Shown: positions 22,965-35,503 of the stretch, in pieces | Layout: the number at the start of each line of letters is the position of its first letter | Numbering within the stretch: the first letter of the stretch is position 1 | Source: Polytrichum commune | Lineage: Eukaryota; Streptophyta; Polytrichopsida; Polytrichales; Polytrichaceae | Length of the DNA stretch: 64,000 nucleotides | Direction: 5' to 3' | Assembly: GCA_950295325.1 (NCBI GenBank) | Contig: OX485809.1 | Coordinates: forward strand, 36,151,081-36,215,080 | The notes under the pieces: model-generated | Seen by the model: the letters and a program-made list of their open reading frames with translations, nothing else | Databases searched by the model: none | What the model was told of the DNA's origin: nothing | Program-made: the position numbers and the translations under genes

Positions 22965-23040
22965 CTTATAGGCCTTTCCCGAAATGCAGGCCTATGAGGC
23001 GGCCACGTCATTTTCTAGGGTTAGGGGTTAGGGTTTCGTT
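22965..23040 (-). promoter_or_regulatory. Candidate LPAT core promoter: TATA-like box, TGACGTGGC and telo-box
   Basis: On the minus strand, TATAAG is at 22965-22970, preceded by TGACGTGGC (bZIP-type ACGT core, about 23001-23009) and an AACCCTAACC telo-box-like run (about 23017-23036). Telo-boxes near plant promoters are associated with housekeeping expression. A start site near 22935 would give a 5' UTR of almost 0.5 kb; not demonstrated. Confidence 0.3.
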
Positions 23041-23830
23041 ATCCTCTGGGACCTCGTTATCCTCGCAACAACAATGATCCTTGCAAACTGTCTTGTTTCT
23101 TCTTGTTCATCGTCTAAATCATTCTTCTGTTATTGCATCCTCTCTGCACAATGTCCACTTGAATTTTATTGCAAAAAGATCAACAAGCAAATTGTTTTGT
23201 GCAATCTCTTGGAAGTTCTTGTCTGGTTTGGTCTGTTTTGTTTTTGTGTGTGTGTTGCTTTCATTTGAATAATTGATGTTTAAGTAAAACTAGACTAAGT
23301 CCCAATCCTGAATTACAACATGTTGAATTGCATGGTAGGATGTTGAATGCTAAATAGTTAATAATATTTGAAGACATAGTCCAATCTCTTTTAAACATTT
23401 GTCTTTATGGTGTTTGTTCTTTGATCCTCACCGAATCACACACCAATCAAATATTGGGGTCCAATTAAGAAGAGGAATCAAATAACACCCGCATACCTTA
23501 CACAAATGATGATCCTATTACACAATCTCCAATGAGAATGTGATTTTTTTAAGGCAATATCAACAAATCAACAAAAATATAAATATAAATATAAATCACT
23601 TTATCCTATCTTCTTGAGGCAATCGTTTTACAATACACATACATGGAAAAATAGTTGATATCAAAGGTGGATTAACACACACATCATCACCAAACTATTT
23701 GAACAATACTACATCCCCCTCATGACCACATGCAACTAAATCTATGTAATAACCATAAAGACCTCACCCTACTCATGCTCAACAAAAGAAGACTATAACA
23801 CGACCCCATAGACCATAACACGACTCTAGA
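23041..23830. other. Intergenic region, no gene seen
   Basis: Two overlapping short open frames at 23074-23272 lack domain features. An (AAATAT)n stretch is at about 23577-23597. From about 23630 the plus strand becomes conspicuously poor in G, marking the start of the retrotransposon remnant to the right. Confidence 0.4.
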
Positions 23831-23835
23831 AGCCA

Positions 23836-25850
23836 TTTATTGGGCCAGGATGGCAGCCAAAGAAGACGCCCATATAGTTACCATCCTAATAGTCAACCAC
23901 AACGGCTAACCACCACAACAACTACCATTCACCAATAAAGCAGATATACATATCCTAGCCACCATCCCACCCCACGCCATACACTACAACCCCAAACCAG
24001 AATGGCCAAAATACTACAAGCGCATAGAACCATCCTTGACATCGATAATTTGCATACATAACCAAGCCGGCCTCACAATGAATCTACAAACCCCACATGA
24101 ATTACAACAAATACTCAAAAACACAATTAACATACACATAGACACACATCCCATTAGACCCCCCCCCCCCCACGCTACCACGTTAAATTCTCTGAAACAT
24201 GGAAAGATGCCCCCCAAAACAAGCACCACCACCCCAATAAACACCCCCACGACACCCCTACCAGACAAATATAACCACATCGATCCCCTCAAATACCATC
24301 CACAAAATTGCATCTACATAGACCGATCATTTATTCCACCCACCAAAAAACTCCGAAGATCGCATAGAAGGCAATACATCCGGATTAGGAGTATACATCC
24401 CCTAGAATAACATACAAATAGCTGAGCGACTACCAGGATACCAAAACATCCCAAGAGCAGACCCCAACGAAATACTCATCGCCATAAAACTTATTCAAAC
24501 TACCCGACTAGATATGCACATATTTAAGGATAGCCTAAATAGTATATTATTAATCAGCAACCACGTTTGACACCCGACATCACAACACCACCACCCCGAC
24601 AAACTACTAGTAGTAGAAATCGTACACCAAATATACTGGACCCCACACATGATTCACATCCATAAAGTACGAGCACATTCGGGAATTCTTGAAAATGAAA
24701 TAGCCAATATTCTAGCCAACGAAGGAACACTTAGAGAAAAACCAACCATCACCCCTTGTATCCACACGGCCCACACCACATTGGCTAGCAAGTTGTCCAA
24801 TAGCTACACACAATGGAGCCATCTACAACCTCCACGCATTCATAACAAAAAAACACAAAAACAGAGAAACAATAACATCCAAAGTTAAATTCCCATACAT
24901 GGATAAATGGCTATCAACACCCAAATAAACCAAAACTCTCCAATCACTTTTGGAAAAACGACAACATAACAAATGCCCAAATCATCCAAACATTCAAATT
25001 AAGATATCCACAATACATGGGTAACCATAGGGAGAACATATTCAAGCCCCTCACATATCAAAACTTCAATTGCACATTGTGCCAACACAATGATAGAGAC
25101 ACCTAGCCCCACCTTCTATCCACATGTGAACATCCCATACATAAAAGGCCTGAGAATAGCACAACACAATAAAGCAGTACACCTCATAACCCAAGCACTA
25201 CAAGCAAACAAAACACCCGTTTTTTCACATTAACCAATGTAGGAGACTTTAACAACAAACCCCCTAAACAAACAATCCCATATTGGCTTCTCAAATGTAC
25301 ATGCTCCCAAACGACATGCCAATGCCAAGCCAAACTACGACCAAACATCCTATGCATAATCGGCGCCTAGAACTCCACACAATCCCCACTATTACCCACA
25401 CTTGTACTTACTATCCAACTCATTGAATTCACGTACTGCCATGTTAGATTCCTTGACAGTACGCGAATTCAATGAGTGCCACATGTTTGTGCCATCTTCA
25501 CATAATGTGCCATCTTCACACACAAACACAACAAATACGACCCCCTAATCAATACCCTACGAAACAATGAATGGCAAACCAACCCCCTCATTACCATCAC
25601 AGTAGGAGTTATACACAAACATTCCATTAATAAGCTCACTAACTTAAAAATCCCAAAACCGGCCATTAAGATCCTCATGAAAAACATACACCAAAACGCC
25701 ATCAAATACCTCACATATCTCATTCTAAACAAAGGAAACTCAAAATTAAACAAACACCCGCCCCCCCCCCCTACATGTAATATAATGGAAACAAAACAAA
25801 ACAAACAAACAAACAAACAAACCAAAAAAAAAAAAAAAAAACTCGAGCCC
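23836..25850 (+). pseudogene. Decayed non-LTR retrotransposon 3' region: RNase H, CCHC-like finger, poly(A) end
   Basis: Reading across stops and frameshifts, a conserved RNase H domain is visible. A degenerate first motif IYIDRSF (about 24313-24335; the family has YxDGS) is followed by a middle part 'ADPNEILIAIKLI' and the C-terminal signature KVRAHSGILENEIANILA (about 24664-24720). A C-x2-C-x9-H-x4-C finger (NCTLCQ...HLLSTC, about 25072-25128) resembles those after reverse transcriptases. The sequence ends in an A-rich tail (25790-25842). Multiple stops show it is inactive. The reverse transcriptase itself is not recognisable here, so this is probably a 5'-truncated LINE insertion. The plus strand is strikingly A+C-rich throughout. 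Confidence 0.7.
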
Positions 25851-25969
25851 ACCTCTCAAGAGGCATAACACCTATGCTACATCACGGATATCATCGATCG
25901 ACATTAGGCTAACGGGCTAACATTCACGCTGGTACCTTGCTACGGGCATTACTTTTTCTTTTCTTTTCA

Positions 25970-26960
25970 GGTGAGATAAGCCAAAGAGAGGAAGAAGTTC
26001 ATTTGTCATGAGAGGAAGGTTAGAATGTGGTATTTGAAAATAAGTTGAAAATTATACTAACCTAGAAAAGTGCTTGGATGTCCCATTTGTTCATCATGGA
26101 AATCACAACATCCTCTAGAGAAACTCGGCTCGGCCCACCCACCTTCTTCTAAATTATGCAGTCATCCCAAATTACTCTTTGACCTTGTTGCATGTTTTAT
26201 CCTGGACCATAGATGATTCCAAACAAATGCCTATACCCGACTAAGGATTATTCTAGAGCCAACCCAAATCGCAATGAAATACCATACTAATGACATTAGC
26301 ATGTGGTTGATGATGAGAATTCTCCTTGCTATAAACATATGCATCACACTCCAATATGCAAGTTTATCTCTAACTTTGTTGATAAGGAAGTTATCCACAT
26401 CTTGAAGAACAAGATGTAGTCCTAAGGTAGTTCATGTTTCCAACAACTTGCGCAAATCCCCTCTATCTACCCACTTCCATCAATAGTACATTAACCATGC
26501 ATGCTTATGGTTGTGGCCACACTATGACGCAACAATCTTTGTCCAATTTGTAAACTAGAGGTGCTACCAAACATTTGAAAGATCCAAGCTAAATTGTCAA
26601 CATAAGATTTTGCCAACCTTAATGGTGAAGGAGGTATCATCAACATATTGATTTATAATTTGTTGGGCTTTGCTAGAGGGGAGAATAATTCCTTTTAGGG
26701 AGTTCTCTCCAATCAATGCCTTCACCACTGCATTCGCAACAACAATAAACAAGTAGGAAACCAGTGGACAACCTTGCCTAACCCCTCGATGGAGTTCAAA
26801 GTAGTTTGTTGCATTATTTTGAAAATGATGCGAATCATATTGACAGTTGACTAGGCAAACCAATTTTCCCCATGACTTTGAACACAAATTTAATCGCATG
26901 CCACTATATTGTATGCTTTGTTAAAATTCACATTAAGATAACTTGAGTCTTATTTACATT
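25970..26960 (-). pseudogene. Decayed L1-like LINE reverse transcriptase
   Basis: The open stretch 26597-26899 encodes reverse transcriptase blocks: RGVRQGCPLVSYLF (family RGxRQGxPLSPxLF) followed by the catalytic block QYVDDTSF (YxDD, with Asp-Asp retained). Upstream on the minus strand, 'NFNKAYNIV' matches the DFxKAYDxV block. Downstream, diverged sequence with 'KVGGPSRVSLEDVV'-like text fits the LINE region after the polymerase. Multiple stops and frameshifts; both element ends are missing or unrecognised. Orientation is opposite to the neighbouring element. Confidence 0.75.
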
Positions 26961-27203
26961 CCTTTGCCACCCAAAGCTTTCATGGATAAAGAGAGTATTG
27001 CGATTTAAAGAGGAGGTGAAAGAACAATACCTCACTCAATCTTATATTAACGAATAGAAACTATGCCCAATAACACCCAATCCTGAAACAATGCATCCAA
27101 TACAATGCAATACTTGGCGCAAGCATAAAAAAACAAAACCTTCAAGCCAAACTCACCAAATATTTAAGAATCTAAGCCATGGTCCACATAACGCCATGGC
27201 TAA

Positions 27204-27701
27204 GGGCCACTTCATACACGAGCCAAGAGTCGTGACCATGAAATTGTGAGAGCCCAAAAGAAAGTGTCCAAAGGATGTCCCAAGACACCTCCAAAATTAT
27301 GAAATGCGGTCACGGACCCTCAAGTGTAGTGTGAAGTCATATGTGACCGAGCCCTCAACTGAATCCTATTTCAATCAATTTCTATTCATGCGGGTCCTCG
27401 CACATGATAAAATAAAATAATTCAACGATTGTGAACGTTCAGAGTGCTCCCAATGGTTTTGTGTTATTAGGCCTACCTCCAAGAGGTGGTTTTTGAAAAT
27501 AATCCACGTGACCATGAAACATGATCCATTCGATGCCATGTAAGAATCCATGTAGACTTTACATCCATCTTGCATTCACATACACCGTTGGTCCCTCAAG
27601 CATAGTGTGAAGCGAACTTGGACCGGCTCCACCTTCTCCACCAATGAGAGTGCTTGAAGTGACATGGTCACGGGCTCTCAGTCTCGTGTGTGCAGTGGCC
27701 C
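27204..27701. mobile_element. Tourist-like MITE (PIF/Harbinger type), family M1 copy
   Basis: The terminal inverted repeats are gggccacttca(t/c)acacgag and ctcgtgtgtg(c/a)agtggccc. The element is 498 bp, flanked by TAA (left) and TAC (right). Other copies are at 47157-47643, 50693-51191, 54393-54860 and a diverged one at 32199-32753. Non-coding; open frames within it recur in other copies only because the DNA is repeated. Confidence 0.75.
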
Positions 27702-28222
27702 TACACTGAACTTTAATGTCATGTTCTGACCATGCCCCTTTATTGTATGATATTTGAGATGTAAAAAGCTGACATTATAGCCCACATATCGATGAGGGGA
27801 CTTTTTATTCATAGGCCAACGTGTAAAGCCACCTCCTTCCACCGAGATCCATGCGCCATGTCATTCTATGTCCCATGTATCATACATATGGTCATGCTTT
27901 CAAGAAGGCCCCCAAAAGCCTCATGTCCCCGCCATTGCCCATGCATGGCTTGCTTTTAGCACAAATGACGGCATGGGCCCATCTCAACATCTAATCGTTT
28001 TATAATGTAAAGTATACGGTTAAGTTACTTGTCAAACTATTTCTCCATTAGGTCAAATTCTTTCCATCCAACTCTAGGGTTGTTGTCAACTAGATCCACA
28101 TGTCGACTCCTAAGAGCTAGGATTGGGTCATTTCATTGAACTACTACACATTTCACCGCGTGTGTCGTGTAAAAACAAGTGCCTTTTTCTATAAAAAAAA
28201 ACCGTGAGCCCCAACTGGCCAA

Positions 28223-28728
28223 CTACACTAAATAGTCCTATTAGTGTGGGTGAGAAATAGCATGGAAACAATTAGCACGGGCCACACTAATTTTATAATC
28301 TAAGTGGAATTACCATGGGTTCAAGACCCCAGGTCTTCCCCTCAGTAAGACTTTCGACCAACATCGTACATAAAATATGATAGTCACCTTACATCGAAAG
28401 TACATTGTTTATCCCAATTAGTGCGTGTTACTATTCAGAGTTACACAATGTTGTAAATCTTTGATGAGAACGTAATATTTTGCCAAGCAAAGTTGTTTAT
28501 GTTTTATGGTGTATGAACAATCTATTGAATTTCCGTTAGTGAAAATCGAACTCACGATTAAGACGTTTTTGCACTACGTAACTCCGAATAGTGAAACACA
28601 ATGATTGGGTTAATCAATGTCATACTCAAATAAACAATCACCCACAATGATTTTCTTGATTTTCTACTAAACATTTAAGATGTATTAAAAATTAATGGGG
28701 CCCATGGCAATAGGACTATTTAGTGTAG
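28223..28728. mobile_element. MITE with ctacactaaatagtcc ends, carrying a nested MITE
   Basis: The left end ctacactaaatagtcctatt and the right end aataggactatttagtgtag are perfect 20-bp inverted repeats. 'gggccacactaatt' blocks inside match 94-458. The nested element occupies 28412-28610. Confidence 0.7.
28412..28610. mobile_element. ~200-bp MITE with TTA target duplication, nested
   Basis: The ends tcccaattagtgcgtgttac and its partner (gtgaaacacaatgattggg) are inverted repeats; TTA flanks both sides (28409-28411, 28611-28613). It is a close relative of 6647-6847. A TTA duplication is compatible with PIF/Harbinger. Confidence 0.65.
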
Positions 28729-30448
28729 TGACCACTTTAGACTTAACGCGTAGCCCTCCGACTAAAATTGGTCACATCAGCGCTTAATTCCCAACCCAAC
28801 TCATCATTCAAGACAACACGGTCCTTAAAACACTCAAGTTTTCTTTAGTAGTTTGCCACCAAGGGGGCACCCATGAATATAGCCCCCCTAAGAACAATGC
28901 GAGATGAAAAACATCATGGGTTAAAACCCTACTTCCTCCAACTCTCATGTCGTAATCATCTTACAATCATGGTTCTTCACCTCAAACTATATTTTATGGT
29001 TAATGAAAAATAAAAATTATGATGCTAAAATTTTGGCTAAGTATTTGAAGATGTTCTCCTCCATCTCTCATCATGGTAAGGTATGAAAAGGTATGAGCGA
29101 GGGGCCGAGAGCAAATTATTGTATACAAGCATACCTCTTGTTCATCTAACATCAATGCTCCGAAATAATATGTAGCCCAATGGTTTAATATATATTGTTT
29201 ATTTGACATCAAACTCAACTATAAGAACCATGAACTACTCTAATTCAAGTCATTTGAGATGAATCAACTACATATTTATAGGTGCTCAAGTTTTTAGGTT
29301 GGATGGATGAGAGGTAAGGTAGATGTGTCTAATTCAGTTACATGTTTTAATTGGTCATCTATATTGGAGTGGCATGTGGTGTGTTGTGGTTCCGTGAACG
29401 GATATCATCAAGACACGTGTTTAAAAGAGATTGCAATGCATGCTTAGAATAGACTTTTTTGGGGGGGTTGGGGTAATATGATCAATTAATGAGTGCGAGA
29501 ATCTTCATCTTGGTGATTAATGAGATATTCATATGAGCTCCATAATTTGTGACAGAGCAAAGTGGTTCACACCCCTGATATGGATTTGCTAGCCATCTAG
29601 TACTAATGCATGTTTCACATCCTTGGAGATGTGGGCTAGTTGAAAAGAGTAACCATTTAAGACCCATCTAAGGTCGAGGCATTTATAATTGGCCATGTCC
29701 ATTCAACTACTTAGTAGGGTCATGTAATGCTAACTTGGTGAGATCTATATTTTTCAGGCGAATGGAGTTAAGTTTATGTGGTGGTGATTTGTGATTGATT
29801 ACCTTTATAAGAGTCTTCACAACTACCATAGCTAAGCATTATAATCTAGATGAGCGGTTATGGGTTAACCTATAGATTGATTACGTGTTACTGCTTCGAT
29901 ATTTGTAACAATTTCCATATTCATGAAAATTTGATTTTTTTTACAATCTCCCTAGAATGTGTGTCTCTTCACAAGAAAAAATAGTTCCCCGTTATTGCTC
30001 CTCCTAAACAAATGCAAAATATCTTATTATATTGGATTATAGTGCATCAACCTTACCTTGCGCTCATATGCAAATACTTCCTCTTGTCGAGAGTGGGGGC
30101 CAATTCCCATGGCCCCTCATTGAAGGTTTTAAGGGTGAGTTTCCATGTACGCCACTCGCCCACTAGATTATAGATAGTAGTGGGTCAAAGGTGTTCGCAT
30201 GTAGCTAAGCACAAGCCACCATTGAACCACACTTTGGCGATCTACTAGAATGTGGAGGGTCATGGAGACGGACCAGTAGACTTCCGTGCGCCCACTAGAA
30301 AAATCCTCAACCTACAAATGTTGGTACCAATGGATTAAGACCGATTGAAAACTCATGATAACCAATGTTGGTTTAGGGACTTCATCCTTGGTAACCGGGA
30401 GGAGGAGGAGGTTAGTAAGTGGACCCAAATTCGAGAAAATGGGAGTAG
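28729..30448. other. Intergenic DNA, no gene seen
   Basis: AT-rich, with a few short open frames lacking recognisable motifs. Two 'cgcccactaga' strings around 30160 and 30290 suggest an old repeat, not classified. Confidence 0.4.
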
Positions 30449-30826
30449 CTACACTAAATATGATACTTGGTGTCACCAACTCTAATTGTCTTGCTGAATA
30501 CTAATTGCAAATCACGGTAGAGTGTCACCAACACTAAATGTGAACCCAATATTATATGTCATTCCTTTTAAAAATTTTGGGGGATTAGAGATTTACAGTG
30601 TTGCAATTCCTGTCACTTACCAAGTGATTTTAATCCAAATTTTAATCATCCATGACAATATTTCATCACAAGTTGCGGACAAGAGAAGGCAGGGTTCTGG
30701 CCAACGGATGAACTCAACCATCATCCATGACAATATTTGTTCACTTATTCATCAGAAGTGTCATTCGAAAAGTTATCATGATGACATTGATTTCCATATG
30801 ACTCTAAATATCATATTTAGTGTAGT
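30449..30826. mobile_element. MITE with ctacactaaatatgatacttgg ends
   Basis: The left end ctacactaaatatgatacttg and the right end ctctaaatatcatatttagtgtag are inverted repeats, with an internal duplicated 'catccatgacaatatt(t)' block. Same family as 9394, 44301 and 56408. The 128-codon open frame over it includes the terminal repeats and is not a gene. Confidence 0.65.
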
Positions 30827-31740
30827 TGGCACATGCAAATCCTACCCCACCAGATTCCCTCTACATTTGGGTAATTTGTCCTTATTCACACTAGAATCTA
30901 GTGGGTGAGCGACCTACATAGAAACTCACCCTAAGATATATGAGTTTCACTTTTGGTATTTTTATCATGTGAAGGACCTACATTCACTACATTGGAACTT
31001 GACCCACCATTAAACAATAATGCATGTCAGAAGACATCTACTATGATAATGTTATGTCGTGGTCCACCTTTGTTTCACGAGTGATCTAACAAAAGTTACC
31101 AAAGGCAAGTACCTATTCTCTCTCTTTAGGATTATAGAACAAACACCACAAAGAAACGTATACTATAAACTCCATAATATCAACCTCCTTGATGTCATTC
31201 CTTCTCTTATATCCTGCAATCTTGGGGAACATATGTTCTTAGTTTAAGTATCACTCCTTGTTATCACGTTCCCCTTCCATATATCATGGGTTTTGACATT
31301 CAAATAAACACCAAAGAACTCAAACCACATGCTTGCACACATCACGTTGTCATCATTGTAATCATTTTCATTATTGCACTGTTGACTTTGTGTTATTCCA
31401 TAATACTAACACTAATTCTCTTCTATCACGCATCCATGTTAGCACTTACAAAACTCCTTAATATCACATGCGTTTTGGTTGTCACAAGTGTGATATAATG
31501 GAGTTTAGAGTGTATTTAAAAGAGATTGAAACATGCTCACATTCTACTAACTACTTCACACTCAATAGTGAAATATGTCAATGGGGAGGATCTATGTATC
31601 CATGTAAGGAATCAACAAACGTGCACTTCCTATAATCATAACGAAATCAAAAGAAGTCTAGTTTTTGTTGATGCTTCATTGTAGTTTTGCTAATGCAACA
31701 GAAGTGAAGTTGTGTTTCCCGATCAGTAGAAGTGGGAGCA
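30827..31740. other. Intergenic DNA, no gene seen
   Basis: No domains are visible in the short open frames at 31059-31498. A hydrophobic 70-residue frame at 31286 starts and ends arbitrarily and is considered chance. Confidence 0.4.
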
Positions 31741-31746
31741 ATGACT

Positions 31747-31929
31747 AAGGAGAACCGACTGCTACTTACAGCTGAACTAGTTGAGTTTAAGAAATAACTG
31801 GTTGAAGTTTGAGACTTCAGGCAAATTATTGATCACTTTCGAAAAATCTTTGAAACATAACTCAATCGAATCAAGAAAAACTGACAGATCACAATATGTA
31901 ACCAGATATAGTATGCCCAAGAATCTCCA
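31747..31929 (+). repeat. GGGGAGA dispersed repeat, diverged copy
   Basis: 'aaggagaaccgactgctac...ctggttgaagttt...tatgcccaagaatctcc' matches the family in order, with degraded ends. Confidence 0.5.
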
Positions 31930-32198
31930 TGGACATTGAGTTGGAGCACGAGAGAAAAAAACAAATCAAATAACATCAACACCCCACATACCCTAATGAG
32001 AAGGTTTTGGGTGTGGCCAAGGATGTTTTATGAACATACACTCTATTCACTCTGGCCTCATTCTAAGACCGGAGTTCTTATTCTTTTGAGAAGGTTCTCT
32101 ACAGTACCTGACAATGGCCAGTCTCCTTGCTTGAAATTGCAGGAGAAAGCCTCAAGTATTCAAAGCATTGACCAGAGAAGTTACTTTAAACTTACTTA

Positions 32199-32753
32199 GG
32201 GCCACTTCACACACAAGACTGAAGGCCCGTGACCATTGCAATCTAAGAGCTCTCATTGGTCAAAAGGGCAGAGACCGTCCAAGTTCACTTCACACATGAA
32301 GGTGAAGGTCTAAAGGCCCAAAGAGGACGTCATGGATGAAAAGTCTACATGGAGTCCTACATGGTGGATTATGGATAAGGTTTCACGGTCTCCCGGAATT
32401 TTCGTCAAGCCCACCTCCAAGGATTCCGGGAGATCATGATTTTTTTTAATATACATATTGTTTCCAGCAAGACAGATTGCAAGGCATATTCCAGGACATA
32501 CAAATGTCACCAAGTATTTCTCTCAAATTGATAGAGTTTGAAACATATTATATTGAACCAGACCTCCCCTCTATTTCTGCCAACAAACTATGCAATGGTC
32601 CCGCAACATGGTCCATTCTCACTTCACACTATGCTTGAGGGCCCGTGACGACATAAAACAACTATCCCAACACCCATGGTACGGCCTTTGGATGAGAGTC
32701 AAGGTCCTCACCATTACAAGGTCACGGCTCTTGGCTCATGTGTGAAGCGGCCC
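32199..32753. mobile_element. Tourist-like MITE, diverged M1 relative, TTA duplication
   Basis: It begins gggccacttcacacac and ends gtgtgaagcggccc, flanked by TTA on both sides (32196-32198, 32754-32756). It is 555 bp. Internal sequence is only partly shared with the other M1 copies, so it is an older member or a sister subfamily. Confidence 0.7.
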
Positions 32754-32789
32754 TTATTAGTACATGAACATCAGTGCATCGCAATGAAC

Positions 32790-33010
32790 AGGGAGAACCG
32801 ACCGCTAACTTATCTAGTCACAAATGAACCAATTGAGTTTGAGAAATAACCGGTTGAAGTTCAAAACTTTGGGGAAATTAGCAATCGTTAGAGAGGAATC
32901 TATGGAATATACCTCACATCGGTAAAGAAGAAACCGAAAGATCACCACATGCAACCGGCTTGGACTTGAAAACACTAGGATCTTGACCGATTATGCCCAA
33001 AAATCTCCCC
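32790..33010 (+). repeat. GGGGAGA dispersed repeat copy
   Basis: agggagaaccgaccgc at the start and gcccaaaaatctcccc at the end, with the characteristic 'gagtttgagaaataaccggttgaag' region read in parts. It begins only 36 bp after the end of the MITE at 32199-32753. Confidence 0.6.
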
Positions 33011-34099
33011 CAACACTGGTGCATTGACTTCAATGTATTAAGAAGTCTGAAGTCCATTATCTTCGGCCATCCATGAACCGGAACCCGAGGATAAGATTAA
33101 TTCTGAACTTGCAGAGAGAATCTTCATTCTTGAGCTTCCCGAGTTTGCGGCAAGAAACATGTGAGCCACATTCTTCGTGAGCTCAAAGAATGGTAGAAAT
33201 TAAAGCTACAGGCCTCTACATACTTAGGGCCGCTTTACACTTAGAGGCCGGGCCAAGTTGTTGTATAAGAGGCTTGAAATTCTTACTTGTGATTGGTCAA
33301 AAGGCTGAAATCGGCCCTCACCACTTTATACCTAGAGGCCGGGCCAATTAAGTGGTATGATTTTTCTAATCAAAAAATGCATGGTCTGACATGGTCCGAG
33401 CTCATTGAATTGGGTGCACTAATGTCATATTTCAATATTAAAAAAATAAGAAATAAGAAATGATTTGTTTTCATCGAATCATATTCGTCGGATTATGTGG
33501 AAATTTGAACAGCTCTTATGGTTCATCGTGACTTCATTTTCTCCTCTCTTCTCTTCATTTCTTTTTTAGGGTTTTTCTTGCTGAATTTTTTTGCACTCGC
33601 CAAATTATTGCTACTATTTGTAGGGATAGCATGGAGGGGACTTTAGGGTGAAGTGGATGGAATTTTAGTGAAGTATACGAAGCGATGCAAAGGTATTAAA
33701 GTGCTCAAGCTTTTCCAGCCCTTTCAAATTCCTTTATAAGAACATGTAGGTAGTGTAGGAATTTTTATAAAAAATTCAACTGCCTCGTAGAACTCATATT
33801 CGTCTCCTGCATTCGTTGATTATGGACATATGTGCAAGTAATTTGAAGAGAAAGCCTATGAAAGAAATTTGGGATGAGAATGTACAAATTATAGTTCCAC
33901 CATCGCCAAAAAAGAAAGAAATCACAACCCTAAAAAAACCTCCGAAGAAAGACGTGGAAGAATATGAAGAATCCGGCTCAAAGACTATGACGTAGAGACA
34001 ATGATTTCGTTGCGCGGTGAGATGGAATCATATTTTTTTAAGAACACAAAGAAACAAGGTAGGATTTTTGCATACCCAAAAAAATTGAAAGGGGGAAAA

Positions 34100-35190
34100 T
34101 CCAATTCAAGACTTGGCCAATTTGGCCTTTTTTAAAGACCTTCGCTTTTGTCTCTCATTTGCAACCCCCCTTCCCCCCCCCCCCCCCCGCCCCGGTTTGA
34201 GGGTAGGCATGAAGGGACACTTTGTCCTTTGTCACATTGTCGCGTACTTTTTCATGAGGAGTGCCCGAAACACCATGGGCACAAGGGGGACCCCGGAGTG
34301 ACACCTGAGACTTGTGGCGCCGTTAGTAAGAAGGCCCAAGTGATTCTAGTGTGGGTAAGGGTCCCGGGCGTTGGAAACGCCTCCCACCCATGGAGACTAA
34401 GAGTCACATGTTTAGGCCATTAGTTATGCGTAGCTTATGATGTATTGATTCTAAAATACTTAAAAACACCTCAATCGGAGGTGTGTGCTAGGAGATATGG
34501 CAATTTGAGTGGGGCGTTATCCCAGGATAGTGCCCTACTGCAGCAGTGCCTTGAGAGTGGCTTCTGGGATTGCCAAGGTTTGAACAAGCATAACGTCTTT
34601 TGTACTTGTTTAAATAGGGCAAGTGAGGAGTCCATCGACATCTACATGAAACGTAGCTGACAATGAAGTGGTCGCTTGTTAGCATCGGATATCATACAAG
34701 GAAATTATGGTGTTATGAAGCTGTTGGGGGCTTCTAGCCCTAGCGGCTAAGGGAAAATATCTACTTAGTCCCAACTCTTGATAGAGAGCCAAAAGGTTTC
34801 TTGATGGTGGGGTAGGGCCCTGTCAAAAGTCCTAGAGGCTTATATGGGTGAGGTGGTGTGGCCGAACCTACCCGAGGACGAACGGCATGGCCTCCATGGG
34901 CTTTGGCCTAATGTGAGGGCATAGTTGCCTAGTATGATTCGGGTTGTTGTAGTGTTGCTCCGACAATGTGATGATCAACATAAGATTGGACTTTGACAAA
35001 TGGAAGTTCACATCTAATAATTGGTTACCGATTAAGGGATGAGTTCCGAAAGCAAAGTAGGAGGGTTGGTTCCCTCCTTATGAACTATAAGGTCCGTAGT
35101 ATGGGGAGCTAACCATTTGCATGGCGGAATGAGAAGTATTAGCGCTCGTGATCCTTGCTAGGATTGAAACAATGACCAAGTTAATTAAGG
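34100..35190. other. Unassigned, more GC-rich insert-like segment
   Basis: Higher GC than the surroundings, with a 16-base poly-C tract at 34173-34188. Two short overlapping open frames at 34113-34423 have no recognisable domain. It interrupts the expected Harbinger transposase, so insertion of another element is likely but no ends were identified. Confidence 0.35.
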
Positions 35191-35194
35191 GGAA

Positions 35195-35503
35195 TTAGTA
35201 AGGGTTGCGACACATATAAGATAAATCCTGAAGCTCCTCAAACTTGGTTGCAATTCTTTTTAATATAGTTCTAAATTGTTTTTCAATCACTGATGGTTTT
35301 AAATGCTTTAAATTTGCTACCAAAAACTCCCTAACAATGATATATGCAATATTTTCATGAATTCCATAAATTTCAGCATAATCGCGTAATGAATTACGAC
35401 TACTAAGTGTATTCAAAGAAAGAGCAATCCGATTTCTAAGATGAATGGATATTCTAAAAATTGTATCCTTACGACTTAATGATGGAGATAAGACACTGCA
35501 CAA
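35195..35503 (-). pseudogene. PIF/Harbinger transposase, N-terminal fragment
   Basis: The 102-residue open frame matches the helix-turn-helix region of Harbinger transposases: LRNRIALSLNTL, then a SLRDYAEIYGIHENIAYIIV block (family pattern 'a-L-a-s-G-n-s-y-r-t-v-g-x-x-F-G-i-s-k-s-T-v-x-x-i-v'), then VIEKQFRTI and FEELQDL just before the position where the first catalytic 'aIDGthi' motif should follow. The frame ends there (YMCRNPY-stop) and no DDE motif is found downstream. It is therefore truncated and inactive. Confidence 0.6.

Noticed and set aside
23010-23036. Interstitial telomere repeat
   Set aside because: Only about three imperfect TTAGGG-like units; better explained as a promoter telo-box.
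30522-30908. 128-codon plus-strand open frame
   Set aside because: It runs over a MITE and its terminal repeat and has no known domain.
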